Below are positions 9,589 through 18,207 of a DNA stretch of 64,000 bases, piece by piece. The notes below the pieces were generated by a model that saw only the letters and a list, made by a program, of their open reading frames with translations, searched no databases and was not told the DNA's origin. The stretch covers positions 1,116,001 to 1,180,000 of the forward strand of contig CBDANA010000009.1 in NCBI GenBank assembly GCA_965197385.1. Reading direction: 5' to 3'. Within the stretch, counting starts at the first letter, position 1, and every line of letters begins with the position of its first letter. Origin of the DNA: G963667915 sp965197385. GTDB taxonomy: Bacteria; Acidobacteriota; Vicinamibacteria; Vicinamibacterales; UBA823. The position numbers and the translations under genes were made by a program.

Positions 9589-9756
9589 ATGTCGCTACTG
9601 AAGAGGCTCTTCGGCCGGGAGACCGTCACCAAGCCCCGCGTGCGGGTCTGCGTCGAATGCGGTATGCCGCTCGCCGAGCACAAGGCCTGGTGCACGATCC
9701 TGCGCACCCAGCAAGCCATGGCGCAGCGAGCCGAAGACGCACCGAGCGCCGGCTGA
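9589..9756 (+). CDS. Small Cys-containing (zinc-ribbon-like) protein
   Basis: 55 residues. ATG at 9589 is supported by GGAGGA at 9578-9583. The protein starts with a basic amphipathic stretch (MSLLKRLFGRE) and contains CVECGMPLAEHKAWC, a CxxC plus a later His and Cys that could bind one zinc. No named family is recognised. It is probably monocistronic, between a terminator and a convergent gene. Confidence 0.6.
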   Translation: MSLLKRLFGRETVTKPRVRVCVECGMPLAEHKAWCTILRTQQAMAQRAEDAPSAG

Positions 9757-9770
9757 CGGAAGACGACTCG

Positions 9771-10784
9771 CTACCACTTGATGCGGGCTGGTGTAATCAG
9801 GCCTGGCCCGCCGGCAGGCTGCTCGCTGAACGGAATGCGCGCCTTGTCCAAACCGAACCAGGAGTAGACCTGCGCGACGAGGGAGAACGCTACGGCGCCA
9901 GGATTCGCTCCCAGCGGATGACCGGCATCGAACCGCACCCCGGCCGTCGGCGCCGCGTGGACGTCGCCCTCCAGGTCGTCCATGAGGGTCGACGACGCTC
10001 CAGATGCTCCGGCCATGAGGGTCCCGTCGTCCCACATCCTCAGCGTCTTGTAAGGTTCGCCCTGCGAGGCCTGCAGCCACCAGTCGCGCCCCTCCGGATG
10101 CCCACCGGCGTCGAGGTCGAACCCGAAGTTGCGAAGCTGCGGCGGATTGGCAACGAGCTTCGTGATCCTCGGACTCTCCAGATTGATCAGCCCCCGCCGC
10201 CTGGATAGCCAGTTCGGCGTCGCTGCCAGAATGTAGGCCGGCTCATCGACCAGCTTGGCCACGGCAGCCGCCCAGTCGATACGACCCGAGAACTCCGCAT
10301 CTTCCACACCGGGCAGTCCCTGGGTCCGAGCAGCGCCGCGCGGCCGCCGCGGCGCGGGCGACACCACCGTCAGCGGCGGGGCCTCGACGGGAGGAGGCAC
10401 CGGCGTCCGCCGAGGCTCGGGTGCCGGCGGCGCGGGTGGCGTGGCTCGGGGCGGAGAACCCGTGATCGAAGGGGCCGGCGCTTTAGGGGTAGCGCGCGGC
10501 TGAACCAGCCATTCTCGCGCGCCCTTGCTCGGTGCTTTCGGCACCGGCCGCGGGGACTCGGCCGCTGGCGGTGGGGCCGCCGCGATCTTGGGAGTCTCTG
10601 CTGACGACAGCGCGTCCGATCGCGCGGGCGGAGTCGACGGGGGCTTGACCAGTCGCGGCGGTGTCGGCGCCTCGGCCGGCGGGGCTGACAAGCCACCGGC
10701 GAAATCTCCCGGCCGCAAACGCCCCTTCTGGGCACGAACCCGGCTCTTGGCCCGCTCGATCAGACGGTCCCGTTTATTCGGCAT
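9771..10784 (-). CDS. Unknown protein with proline/alanine-rich linker and C-terminal domain
   Basis: 337 residues. A basic N-terminus (MPNKRDRLIERAKSRVRAQKGR) is followed by about 130 residues dominated by Pro, Ala and Ser, clearly a disordered linker. A compact C-terminal domain of about 170 residues follows, with many aromatics (NWLSRRRGLINLES, DWWLQASQGEPYKTLRMWDDG). No signal peptide or membrane segment is visible. I do not recognise the C-terminal domain. The layout, charged tip plus long linker plus globular domain, suggests a tethering or scaffold role, but that is a guess. Codon use looks native. Confidence 0.6.
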   Translation of the reverse strand: MPNKRDRLIERAKSRVRAQKGRLRPGDFAGGLSAPPAEAPTPPRLVKPPSTPPARSDALSSAETPKIAAAPPPAAESPRPVPKAPSKGAREWLVQPRATPKAPAPSITGSPPRATPPAPPAPEPRRTPVPPPVEAPPLTVVSPAPRRPRGAARTQGLPGVEDAEFSGRIDWAAAVAKLVDEPAYILAATPNWLSRRRGLINLESPRITKLVANPPQLRNFGFDLDAGGHPEGRDWWLQASQGEPYKTLRMWDDGTLMAGASGASSTLMDDLEGDVHAAPTAGVRFDAGHPLGANPGAVAFSLVAQVYSWFGLDKARIPFSEQPAGGPGLITPARIKW

Positions 10785-11036
10785 TCGGTCGATGCCTCCG
10801 GTCGCTGTGCGTGGCGATAGCGATGATCGTTCCGGACATCAGCTGAGCACAGTGCGCAACCGGCACCACTCCGGGGGCAGGCGGTTTCGGCACGCCGGTC
10901 GCTCGGAGGGCGTACGGGGCACGGATCGTATGCTTTAGTATCGCTCACTCAGGTAAGGAGTTCGAGTCCTCGACAGGTTAGACCCGCGTCCCGACCGTCA
11001 CCGGCCGCCTGTGATATACAGGACCGTACCGACGCC

Positions 11037-14027
11037 ATGGACGTTTCACGACGACGTTTTCTGAAGGCCTCGACCGCCGGCGGGCTGGCCCTGAGCGCGC
11101 TGGGGTTCGACCTAAGTCCCGCCTACGCCGCCGTCCGCCAGCTCAAGATTCGGAACGCGCGTGAATACCGAACGGTCTGCCCCTACTGCGCCGTCGGGTG
11201 CGGCACGATAGCGTACGTCCACGGCAGCGGCGGCCTCAACACGACGCCGACGATCATCCACGTCGAGGGCGACCCGGACAGCCCGATCAACGGCGGCACG
11301 CTCTGCCCGAAGGGCGCCTCGCAGATGCAGCTGGCCCTCAGCCCGCGCCTGCGCAAGTCGCCGATGTTCCGTGACGCGCGGTCGTCGAAATGGCGCGAGA
11401 TCTCCTGGGACGACGCCATGGACTGGTTCGCGCGGAAGTTCAAGGCGGCGCGCGACGCTAGCTTCGTCGAGCGTGACGAGACGGGCCGGACCGTCAACCG
11501 ATGCGAGGGGATCGCTTGGGTCGGGAGCGCAACGGTCACCAACGAGGACGCCTACCTCATCACGAAGACGATGCGCGCGATGGGCCTCGTCTACATCGAC
11601 CATCAGGCCCGCATATGACACAGCCCCACGGTGGCCAGTCTGGCCGCCACGTTCGGCCGGGGCGCGATGACCAATCACTGGAAGGACATCAAGAACGCCG
11701 ACGTCATTCTGGTGATGGGTGCCAATCCGGCGGAGAATCACCCTTGCGGGTTTAAGTGGGCGCTCGAAGCGCGTAACCTCCGGGATGCGCGGCTGGTCAC
11801 GATCGACCCACGCTTCACTCGCACGTCGGCCGTGGCGGACGACCATCTGCAGATCCGCCCCGGCTCGGACATCGCTCTGCTCGGCGGCCTCATCAGGCAC
11901 ATCCTGACGAACAACCTGCACCACGCCGACTACGTGCGGGCACACACGAACGCATCGTTCATCGTGAGCGAGCGCTTCTCGTTCGAGGACGGGTTGTTCT
12001 CCGGCTTTGACGAGGCCACGAACCAGTACGACGCCAGCGCGTGGGAGTACGAGCGCGACGCCGATGGCTACGTCCCGCGCGATCTGACGCTCGAGCACCC
12101 GCGGTCGGTCTTTCAGCTCCTGAAGCGACATTACGACCGCTATACGCCGGAGCGCGTCGCTCAGATCACCGGATGCCCCGAAGCCGGCTTCCTCCGGATC
12201 GCTGACATCGTCTGCTCGACCGGCACGGCCGATCGGGTCGGGACGATCATGTACGCCGTTGGCTGGACGATGCACACGGTCGGCACCCAGATCATCCGGA
12301 CGGCGGCGATCGTCCAACTCCTGCTGGGCAACATCGGTCGGCCGGGCGGCGGGATCAACGCGCTACGAGGTCACGCCAACGTTCAGGGGGCGACCGACCA
12401 CGCGATCGTCGCCGGCATCCTGCCGGGTTACCTGCAGGTCCCACAGCCGACGCAGACCTCTCTGTCGGAGCATCTGGAGCAATCGACACCCCGGCCGCTC
12501 GTCCGCGACACAATGAACTACTGGGGAAACTACCCGAAGTTTTTCGTCTCGCAGCTCAAGGCCTGGTTCGGCGACCGCGCGCAACCCGACAACGAGTTCG
12601 GCTATCACTACCTCGGCAAGATGGACGAGGACGCGACGTGGCTGTCGATCTGGGACCAAGCACGCCAGGGCAAGCTCGAGGGCTTCATTGCGCTGGGCTT
12701 TAATACGCTGCTCGCCGGCCCCAACATCCCGCGCCTGCTCGAGGCAATGGCGAAGCTGAAATGGAAGGTTGTCATCGACCCGTTCATGCTCGACACCGCG
12801 GAATTCTGGAAGGTGCCCGGGATGAATCCGTCGGAGATCGACACCGAGGTGCTCTACCTGCCGACGACGCACTGGATCGAGCGCGACGGCTCGTTCACGA
12901 ACAGCGGGCGCTGGGCGCAGTGGAAGGAAAAAGTCATCGACGCGCCGATTGGCGTTCGGTCGGACACCTGGATCCTCTCGGAGCTCTTCTGGCGCGTGAA
13001 GGAGCTCTACGCCGCCGAGGGCGGCGCCTACGACGAGCCGATTCAGTCGTTGACGTGGAACTACCTGAACCCGCGTGAGCCGACCATGACCGAGCTGGCC
13101 CAGGAGATCAACGGCTACGACCTCGCCAGCGGGCGCCGTCTGTCGTCGTTCGCGGAGCTGAAGGACGACGGCTCGACCGCCTCGGGCAACTGGCTCTACT
13201 GCAGCAGTTATCCGGAGGAAGGCAACCAGATGGCGCGCCGGGCGACCGACGATCCGACCGGTCTCGGCATGCATCACGGTTGGGCCTGGAGCTGGCCACT
13301 CAATCGCCGCGTGCTCTACAACAGGGCATCGGCCGACCGGAACGGCGTCCCGTGGGACGCCGCCCGCGCCGGCATCGCCTGGAACGGCCGCGAATGGATT
13401 GGCGACGTGCCGGATTACGGCCGCACGACCCGTCCCGACGCGATGGGCGCGTTCATCATGACCGAGGAAGGCGTGGCCCGACTCTTCAGCCCGCTCCTCA
13501 AGGACGGCCCGATCCCCGAACACTACGAGCCCGTCGAGAGCCCGACGGTGAACGTTCTGCATGAGCAGGTACCGGTCAACCCGGTGCTGCGCTGGTACGA
13601 CGGTGTCCGGGAGACCCTCGCGCAGGAGGAAGATCGTGACGCCTACCCGTACCCGTGCACCATCTACCGCGTCGTCGAGCGTGAGCACTTCGTGACGAGC
13701 AACGTGCCGTATCTCGTCGAGGCGATGCCCGACTTCTTCGTCGAGGTACCCGAAGGGCTAGCGGCCGAAAAAGGCATCGCCAACGGCGGACAGGTACGCG
13801 TCTGGTCGCGGCGCGGCGAAGTTCAGGGCACGGCGATCGTGACGAAGCGAATCGGACCGCTGACGGTGAACGGCCGAACGGTCTGGACGATCGCCGTGCC
13901 GGTGCACTGGGGTTTCGTCGGCATCACACAGGGATCACCTGCCAATCAATTGACGCCGTTCATCGGCGACGCCAACACGAACTGTCCGGAGTTCAAGGCG
14001 TTTCTGGTGAATGTGGAGGCCGTGTGA
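11037..14027 (+). CDS. fdnG: Formate dehydrogenase-N-type catalytic subunit, selenocysteine protein
   Basis: One 996-residue protein read through an in-frame TGA at 11616-11618 (codon 194). In E. coli FdnG the same spot is Sec196: QARV-Sec-HGPTVASL there, QARI-(TGA)-HSPTVASLAATFGRG here, with no frame change. N-terminus: Tat signal SRRRFLKASTAGG, then a [4Fe-4S] site (Cys48, Cys51, Cys55 and the Cys of LCPKG). The rest tracks FdnG end to end (GNIGRPGGGINALRGH; PVHWGFVGI; LTPFIGDANTNCPEFK). It is the periplasmic molybdopterin subunit oxidising formate to CO2. Gene order fdnG-fdnH-fdnI-fdhE, with overlaps, marks one operon. An annotator ignoring Sec would split it into two false ORFs. Confidence 0.95.
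11616..11651 (+). promoter_or_regulatory. Sec UGA codon and bacterial SECIS hairpin of fdnG
   Basis: Directly after the TGA the sequence folds as GG, bulged U, GGCCA, loop GUC, UGGCC, bulged G, CC (11630-11648). This mirrors the E. coli fdhF/fdnG SECIS, which has a GG pair, a bulged U and an apical GUCUG at about the same distance from the UGA. The hairpin would recruit SelB with Sec-tRNA. It lies inside the coding sequence, as is usual in bacteria. Confidence 0.8.
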
Positions 14028-14884
14028 GCACGCTGTCGATCAAGCGTATCTCGGCGAGCACATCGCCGGCGCCGGGCATCCGGTCGACGCCGGAGTACGC
14101 GAAGCTCGTCGACATCGCGAGCTGCATCGGCTGCAAGGGGTGCGAGGTCGCCTGTAAGGAGTGGAACGACCTGAAGGTCGAGCCGACCGCCAACTTCGGG
14201 AGCTACCAGAGCCACAAGGATCTGTCCGCCTACACCTGGCTGCTGATGCGGTTCGACGAGGTCGAGATGAACGGCAGGCTGCAGTGGCTAATCAAAAAGG
14301 ACGCCTGCCTCCATTGCGAGGAACCCGGCTGCCTGTACGCCTGCCCCGCGCCCGGCGCCATCGTCCAGTACGAGAACGGCATCGTTGACTTCAACCAGGC
14401 TCAGTGCATCGGCTGCCAGCTCTGCGTCACCGGGTGTCCGTTCGACATCCCGCGCTTCGACAAGGCGACGAAGAAGGTCTACAAGTGCAACATGTGCGTC
14501 GACCGCGTCGAAGCGGGCCTCGAACCGGCCTGCGTGAAGACCTGCCCCACCCACGCTATTTCGTGGGGTAGCAAGGAGGACATGCTGTCGCTGGCCGAGC
14601 ACAAGGTCGATCAGCTGAAGCGCCGCGGGTTCGAGAATCCGGTGACCTACAATCCGGCCGGCGTCGGCGGCACGCACATGATGTACGTCGTGCCGCACGG
14701 CGATCACCTGGCAGACTACCGGCTGCCGTCGGACCCGACGGCCAGCCCGGCGGCGCTCACCGGGCTCAGGGTGCTGAAGCAGGTCGGCGCCTACCTGCTG
14801 GGGTTCGGCGTGCTGTCGAGCCTCGTGCATTATCTGACGATCGGTCCACAGGCCGCCGAGGACGCCACCCCGCATGACAGCTGA
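14024..14884 (+). CDS. fdnH: Formate dehydrogenase iron-sulfur subunit
   Basis: 286 residues. It starts at a GTG that overlaps the fdnG stop (translational coupling). Four Cys clusters for four [4Fe-4S] centres are visible: CIGCKGCEVACKEW, CLHCEEPGCLYACP, CIGCQLCVTGCP and CNMCVDRVEAGLEPACVKTCP. A single C-terminal transmembrane helix (GAYLLGFGVLSSLVHYL) anchors it, as in FdnH. It transfers electrons from the FdnG molybdenum site to the cytochrome b subunit and is co-exported with FdnG by Tat. Confidence 0.95.
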   Translation: MSTLSIKRISASTSPAPGIRSTPEYAKLVDIASCIGCKGCEVACKEWNDLKVEPTANFGSYQSHKDLSAYTWLLMRFDEVEMNGRLQWLIKKDACLHCEEPGCLYACPAPGAIVQYENGIVDFNQAQCIGCQLCVTGCPFDIPRFDKATKKVYKCNMCVDRVEAGLEPACVKTCPTHAISWGSKEDMLSLAEHKVDQLKRRGFENPVTYNPAGVGGTHMMYVVPHGDHLADYRLPSDPTASPAALTGLRVLKQVGAYLLGFGVLSSLVHYLTIGPQAAEDATPHDS

Positions 14885-15551
14885 GCCCGGCGCGCTGGTT
14901 CATCGCTTCAGCGCCGTGCAAAGGCTTCTACACTGGGCCGTCGGCCTGAGCTTCACGGTACTCCTACTGACCGGCCTCGCGTTCTCTTATCCGTCCCTGT
15001 TCTGGCTGACCAATCTGCTGGGCGGCGGACCCACCGCTCGTGCGCTGCACCCCTGGGTGGGTCTGGTCTTCAGCGCCTCGATGGCGGCGACATTCGGGAT
15101 GTGGGTGCGTGAGATGCACCTCGACGCCGCTGACCTGCAATGGCTGCGAGCGATCCAGGCCTACGCCCGCCATCAATCGGCGGACGTGCCGCCGGCCGGC
15201 AAGTACAACGGCGGCCAGAAGCTCTTCTTCTGGGCCCAGACCTTGCTCGGCGTGCTGTTCCTGGTGAGTGGGCTCGCGCTATGGTTTCCGGACACCGTCG
15301 CCACGGCGGTCCCGTCCGCGTCCACCCTGCTCGCCACAATGCGACTCGTGCACTACACCGCGACGCTTGCCGGCGGCCTCCTGGTCACGATGCACGTCTA
15401 CCTCGGGCTCTTCGCCTTCCCCGGCACGGCGCGGGGCATGATCGACGGCAAAGTAACGCGCGCCTGGGCGACCTTGCACCATCCAGCGTGGCAGCCCGAC
15501 CCGGACCGGCCGCGCGCGACTGCCGAGGATGACGACGACGCCCGGCGCTAA
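14874..15551 (+). CDS. fdnI: Formate dehydrogenase cytochrome b subunit
   Basis: 225 residues with four hydrophobic helices; overlaps fdnH by 11 bases. His residues suited to heme b ligation are in QRLLHWAVGLSF, HPWVGLVFS, RLVHYTATLAGG and TMHVYLGLFAFPG, matching the FdnI/FdoI di-heme cytochrome b556. It accepts electrons from FdnH and reduces quinone. The C-terminus is acidic and overlaps the start of fdhE by 23 bases. Confidence 0.93.
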   Translation: MTAEPGALVHRFSAVQRLLHWAVGLSFTVLLLTGLAFSYPSLFWLTNLLGGGPTARALHPWVGLVFSASMAATFGMWVREMHLDAADLQWLRAIQAYARHQSADVPPAGKYNGGQKLFFWAQTLLGVLFLVSGLALWFPDTVATAVPSASTLLATMRLVHYTATLAGGLLVTMHVYLGLFAFPGTARGMIDGKVTRAWATLHHPAWQPDPDRPRATAEDDDDARR

Positions 15552-16398
15552 CCTCACCCACGCCGCGTGGCACGCCCGGCGTGCCCGCGCGGTGTCGCTC
15601 AGGGCCCAGCAGCCTCACGCGGCGGAGCTGCTCGGCAGCTATCTGAGAATCCTCGACCTGCAGGAGCCGCTCTACGACACGGCCCGTAACGGCCGCTGGC
15701 CGGACCTGCGGAGCGCCGATGCCGACACGCTCCCGATGCTCAGTCTCGATCGGCTGCCGTTCGAGTCGCTCGCCCGGCCGCTCGGTGAATTCGCGCGTGA
15801 GGTTGGCCCGGTCATGCCGGACACCCTGGCCCCGGCCGCCACCGCGCTCGATTCGGCGGGCGCCGGACTCCGGGCCGACCTGCTACGCGATGCCGCCTCG
15901 CGCCGGCCGCTGGGCGCCCACGCAGAGCGGTTTCGGATGGACTCCACCCCGCTGGAGTTCTTCAGCCGGGCATTCCTCCAGCCGATCGCCGAAGCACTGG
16001 CGCATCGTCACGCGGGATCCGTCGAACGCCGGCCCGGCGCGGCCTGTCCGTTCTGCGGCTGGCCGGCGCAGCTCGCCCTGCTCCAGGACGCGGTCGACGT
16101 CCAGGGAGGCCGCTCGCTCGTCTGCGCGCTCTGTTCGCTCGAGTGGACGTTCACCCGTTCGGTCTGCGTCAACTGCGGCGAGGCGGACGCGGAGCGGCTC
16201 GCCTATCATGTCAACGAGAGCCTCCAGCACGTGCGGATCGAGGCGTGCGCCTCCTGCCGCACCTACCTCAAGGTGGTCGACCTGCGCGCCCACGGCTCGC
16301 TGGCGCCAGTGGTCGACGAGCTGGCATCGTTCGAACTGGACCTCTGGTGCGACGAGCAGGGGCTCGTCAAGCTGCAGCGCAACCTGTTCGGCATGTGA
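15529..16398 (+). CDS. fdhE: Formate dehydrogenase accessory protein FdhE
   Basis: 289 residues, near the usual length of about 300. Four CxxC motifs characteristic of FdhE are present: CPFCGWPA, CALCSLEW, CVNCGEAD and CASCRTYL. FdhE binds the FDH catalytic subunit and supports its maturation before export. Its position as last gene of the operon, overlapping fdnI, agrees. The N-terminal half is less conserved, as in other members. Confidence 0.92.
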   Translation: MTTTPGANLTHAAWHARRARAVSLRAQQPHAAELLGSYLRILDLQEPLYDTARNGRWPDLRSADADTLPMLSLDRLPFESLARPLGEFAREVGPVMPDTLAPAATALDSAGAGLRADLLRDAASRRPLGAHAERFRMDSTPLEFFSRAFLQPIAEALAHRHAGSVERRPGAACPFCGWPAQLALLQDAVDVQGGRSLVCALCSLEWTFTRSVCVNCGEADAERLAYHVNESLQHVRIEACASCRTYLKVVDLRAHGSLAPVVDELASFELDLWCDEQGLVKLQRNLFGM

Positions 16399-16417
16399 GC
16401 CAGTCGCCCGTTAGCGG

Positions 16418-17026
16418 CTAGGCCGGCGCGATGGCGAGGATCGTCTTCACGATGTCGAGGTAGACATGCGTTACCTCGACGATCTCGAATCCAGCGCGGC
16501 GGACGTTGCCCACGGTGTCACGGGTGATCTCCGGCCCGCCGAGCTTCGCGATCGGGTTCATCAGATGCAGCAGGACGTTGAACGGAAAGTGCCGGCTCCC
16601 GGTGTGCTCGAACATCCGTAACTCCCCACCTGGCTTGAGCACCCGGCGCACCCCCTCCAGGCCACGAACCGGATCCGGTACCGAGCAAAACGTGCAGGAC
16701 GTGAACACCTGGTCAAACGTGCCAGGGGTGTAATCAATCTCGTGGACGTCGAGCTGCCGTAACTCGAGGCGGCCGGGATACGCCGCGGCGCGCGCGCGCG
16801 CCTTCGCCAGCATCCCGTCGCTGATGTCGATGCCAACAATGTCCCCCTCGGGCGGAAAGTACGGGATGTCGAGCCCGGTGCCGACCGCGACGAACAGCAC
16901 CTTACCCCGCATAGCGCTGAAGAACTGGCGCTTCGTGGGCGCCCAGCGTCTCTCGGCACCAAACGCGTTCATCAGGTCGAAGGCGGCCGACGCGCGATCC
17001 CATTTCTTTTTCGTCAGGACATCCAT
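16418..17026 (-). CDS. Class I SAM-dependent methyltransferase
   Basis: About 202 residues from ATG at 17026; the longer frame upstream runs through a repeat element and is not plausible. SAM-binding motif I is VLFVAVGTGLDIPYFP, acidic motif II is VGIDISDGML, and FTSCTFCSVPDPVRGLEGVRRVLKPGGELRMFEH is the motif typical of the PmtA/UbiE-like group (quoted in part: CTFCSVPDP). Such enzymes often methylate phosphatidylethanolamine or small molecules; the substrate here is unknown. A membrane-protein gene upstream on the same strand may be co-transcribed, but MITE-1 now sits between them. Confidence 0.83.
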   Translation of the reverse strand: MDVLTKKKWDRASAAFDLMNAFGAERRWAPTKRQFFSAMRGKVLFVAVGTGLDIPYFPPEGDIVGIDISDGMLAKARARAAAYPGRLELRQLDVHEIDYTPGTFDQVFTSCTFCSVPDPVRGLEGVRRVLKPGGELRMFEHTGSRHFPFNVLLHLMNPIAKLGGPEITRDTVGNVRRAGFEIVEVTHVYLDIVKTILAIAPA

Positions 17027-17038
17027 CGCGGATCCTAG

Positions 17039-17220
17039 GAGTCCGTGGTGAAGGTCCCACGTCGCGCCGAGGGCCCGCTGAACCAAAGCCGCGGTCGCCA
17101 TGCGCAAGGCGCGACGAGGGAGTAAATCGGGAATTTGTGACCCATCGTGGACAACGCCCAACGCCGCCAACGCCGGGATGCATCGCCGGCCGAATGCAGC
17201 GGGACCTTCATCGCGGACTC
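17039..17220. repeat. MITE-like element 1
   Basis: 182 bp with terminal inverted repeats: left GAGTCCGTGGTGAAGGTCCC and the right end giving GAGTCCGCGATGAAGGTCCC when reversed. CTAG lies outside the left end (17035-17038). The core (about 17103-17198) aligns base for base over long stretches with MITE-2 and MITE-3, including GGGATGCATCG. It has no coding capacity of its own. The right end supplies the last codons and stop of the neighbouring membrane-protein gene. Confidence 0.75.
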
Positions 17221-17582
17221 CTCTTGCGCAGCCGCACATCGGCGATCCAGACCGCGACGAACGTCACCGTGCCCAGCGTGCCGCCGACGACCGACGCCAT
17301 GCTCGAGGCGAGCGGGCGCGCCGCTACCGTCATCGCCACCACCATACCGGTGAGCATCCCGGTGATCATGGCCGGCATCTGCAGCTCGATCATGCCGAAG
17401 AACGGCCCGAACCCGAGGATGCCCACGGCCGCGACGGCCATGCCCAGAACCATGCCGATCAACATCGCCGCCAGCATCGGCCACGCCTCGCTCACCGTCG
17501 CCGTGGCCGCAACCGCCGTCAGCACGCCGACCACGATGCTGCACGACAGATCGCCAGCAATGAAATACGACCGCGTTTCCAT
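17208..17582 (-). CDS. Small multi-pass membrane protein, unknown
   Basis: 124 residues, almost entirely hydrophobic, with about four predicted helices (CSIVVGVLTAVAATATV, MLAAMLIGMVLGMAVAAVGILG, MPAMITGMLTGMVVAMTVA, MASVVGGTLGTVTFVAVWI) and a basic tail RLRKRSPR. Gly/Met-rich helices recall small membrane proteins of unknown function. The final codons and stop lie in the terminal repeat of MITE-1, so the original C-terminus may have been altered slightly. Confidence 0.6.
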   Translation of the reverse strand: METRSYFIAGDLSCSIVVGVLTAVAATATVSEAWPMLAAMLIGMVLGMAVAAVGILGFGPFFGMIELQMPAMITGMLTGMVVAMTVAARPLASSMASVVGGTLGTVTFVAVWIADVRLRKRSPR

Positions 17583-17716
17583 GCGCTACTCCCGGCCTCC
17601 CCCGGCTGGCCGCCCACACCGACCGGCGCGCTGGAGGCCCTCGCTTCTGCATGGTATCGTGACAGCCGTCTCATCCACCATAATGAGCGCCAGAAGGCGC
17701 CGGAAAGAACTGACCA

Positions 17717-18207
17717 ATGACCAACAGGGAATTCTTCATCCAGAGACATGCCGCCGAGCAAGCTGCCTTCACGAACGTGTTCAAGGCGGTCCCGGGCGAC
17801 AAACTCGGCCACCGCGCCGATCCCAGGGGACGCTCGGCGCAAGAATTGATGGGGCATCTGATCGGCCATGAACAGATCTGATCGAACTTGTGGGAACGAG
17901 CACCATCAATCACCGGATGCAGGTGCCCTTTGCCAGCGTGGAAGAGGCCATCGACCTGTTGCAGCAGGCCCAAGGGGAGCTGCAAGCCAAGCTCACGGCG
18001 ACGAGCGACGCCGCCTGGGACGACACGAAGGGAAAATTTCTCTTCGACGGAAAAGTGATCTACGAGATGCCGAACCGCGATCTCGGATGGATGCTCTTCT
18101 TCGACTCGATCCACCACCGCGGGCAGCTGAATACGTATCTCCGGCCGATGGGTAGCAAGGTGCCGTCGATCTACGGCCCGTCAGCCGACGATCCGGGCGG
18201 CCGCTAG
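17717..18207 (+). pseudogene. DinB-family protein with one-base deletion
   Basis: Starts MTNREFFIQRHAAEQAAF and keeps the DinB/YfiT metal-site pattern: the HLIGHEQ helix and, later, the SIHHRGQLNTYLR helix. Between codons 55 and 56 (near 17876) a single missing base ends the first frame at TGA. The second frame reads on as DLIELVGTSTINHRMQVPF to 18207. Restoring one G in CAGATCTG gives an uninterrupted DinB protein of about 163 residues. The stop TAG is part of the CTAG target of the IS that follows. Confidence 0.75.

Noticed and set aside
10944..10980. T-loop-like gttcgagtcct suggesting a tRNA
   Set aside because: No matching acceptor, D or anticodon arms.
11112..12317. Minus-strand ORF opposite fdnG
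   Set aside because: Antisense shadow; the plus-strand FDH homology is unambiguous.
17879..17881. TGA in the DinB gene as recoding
   Set aside because: The downstream homology is in a different frame; a one-base deletion explains it.
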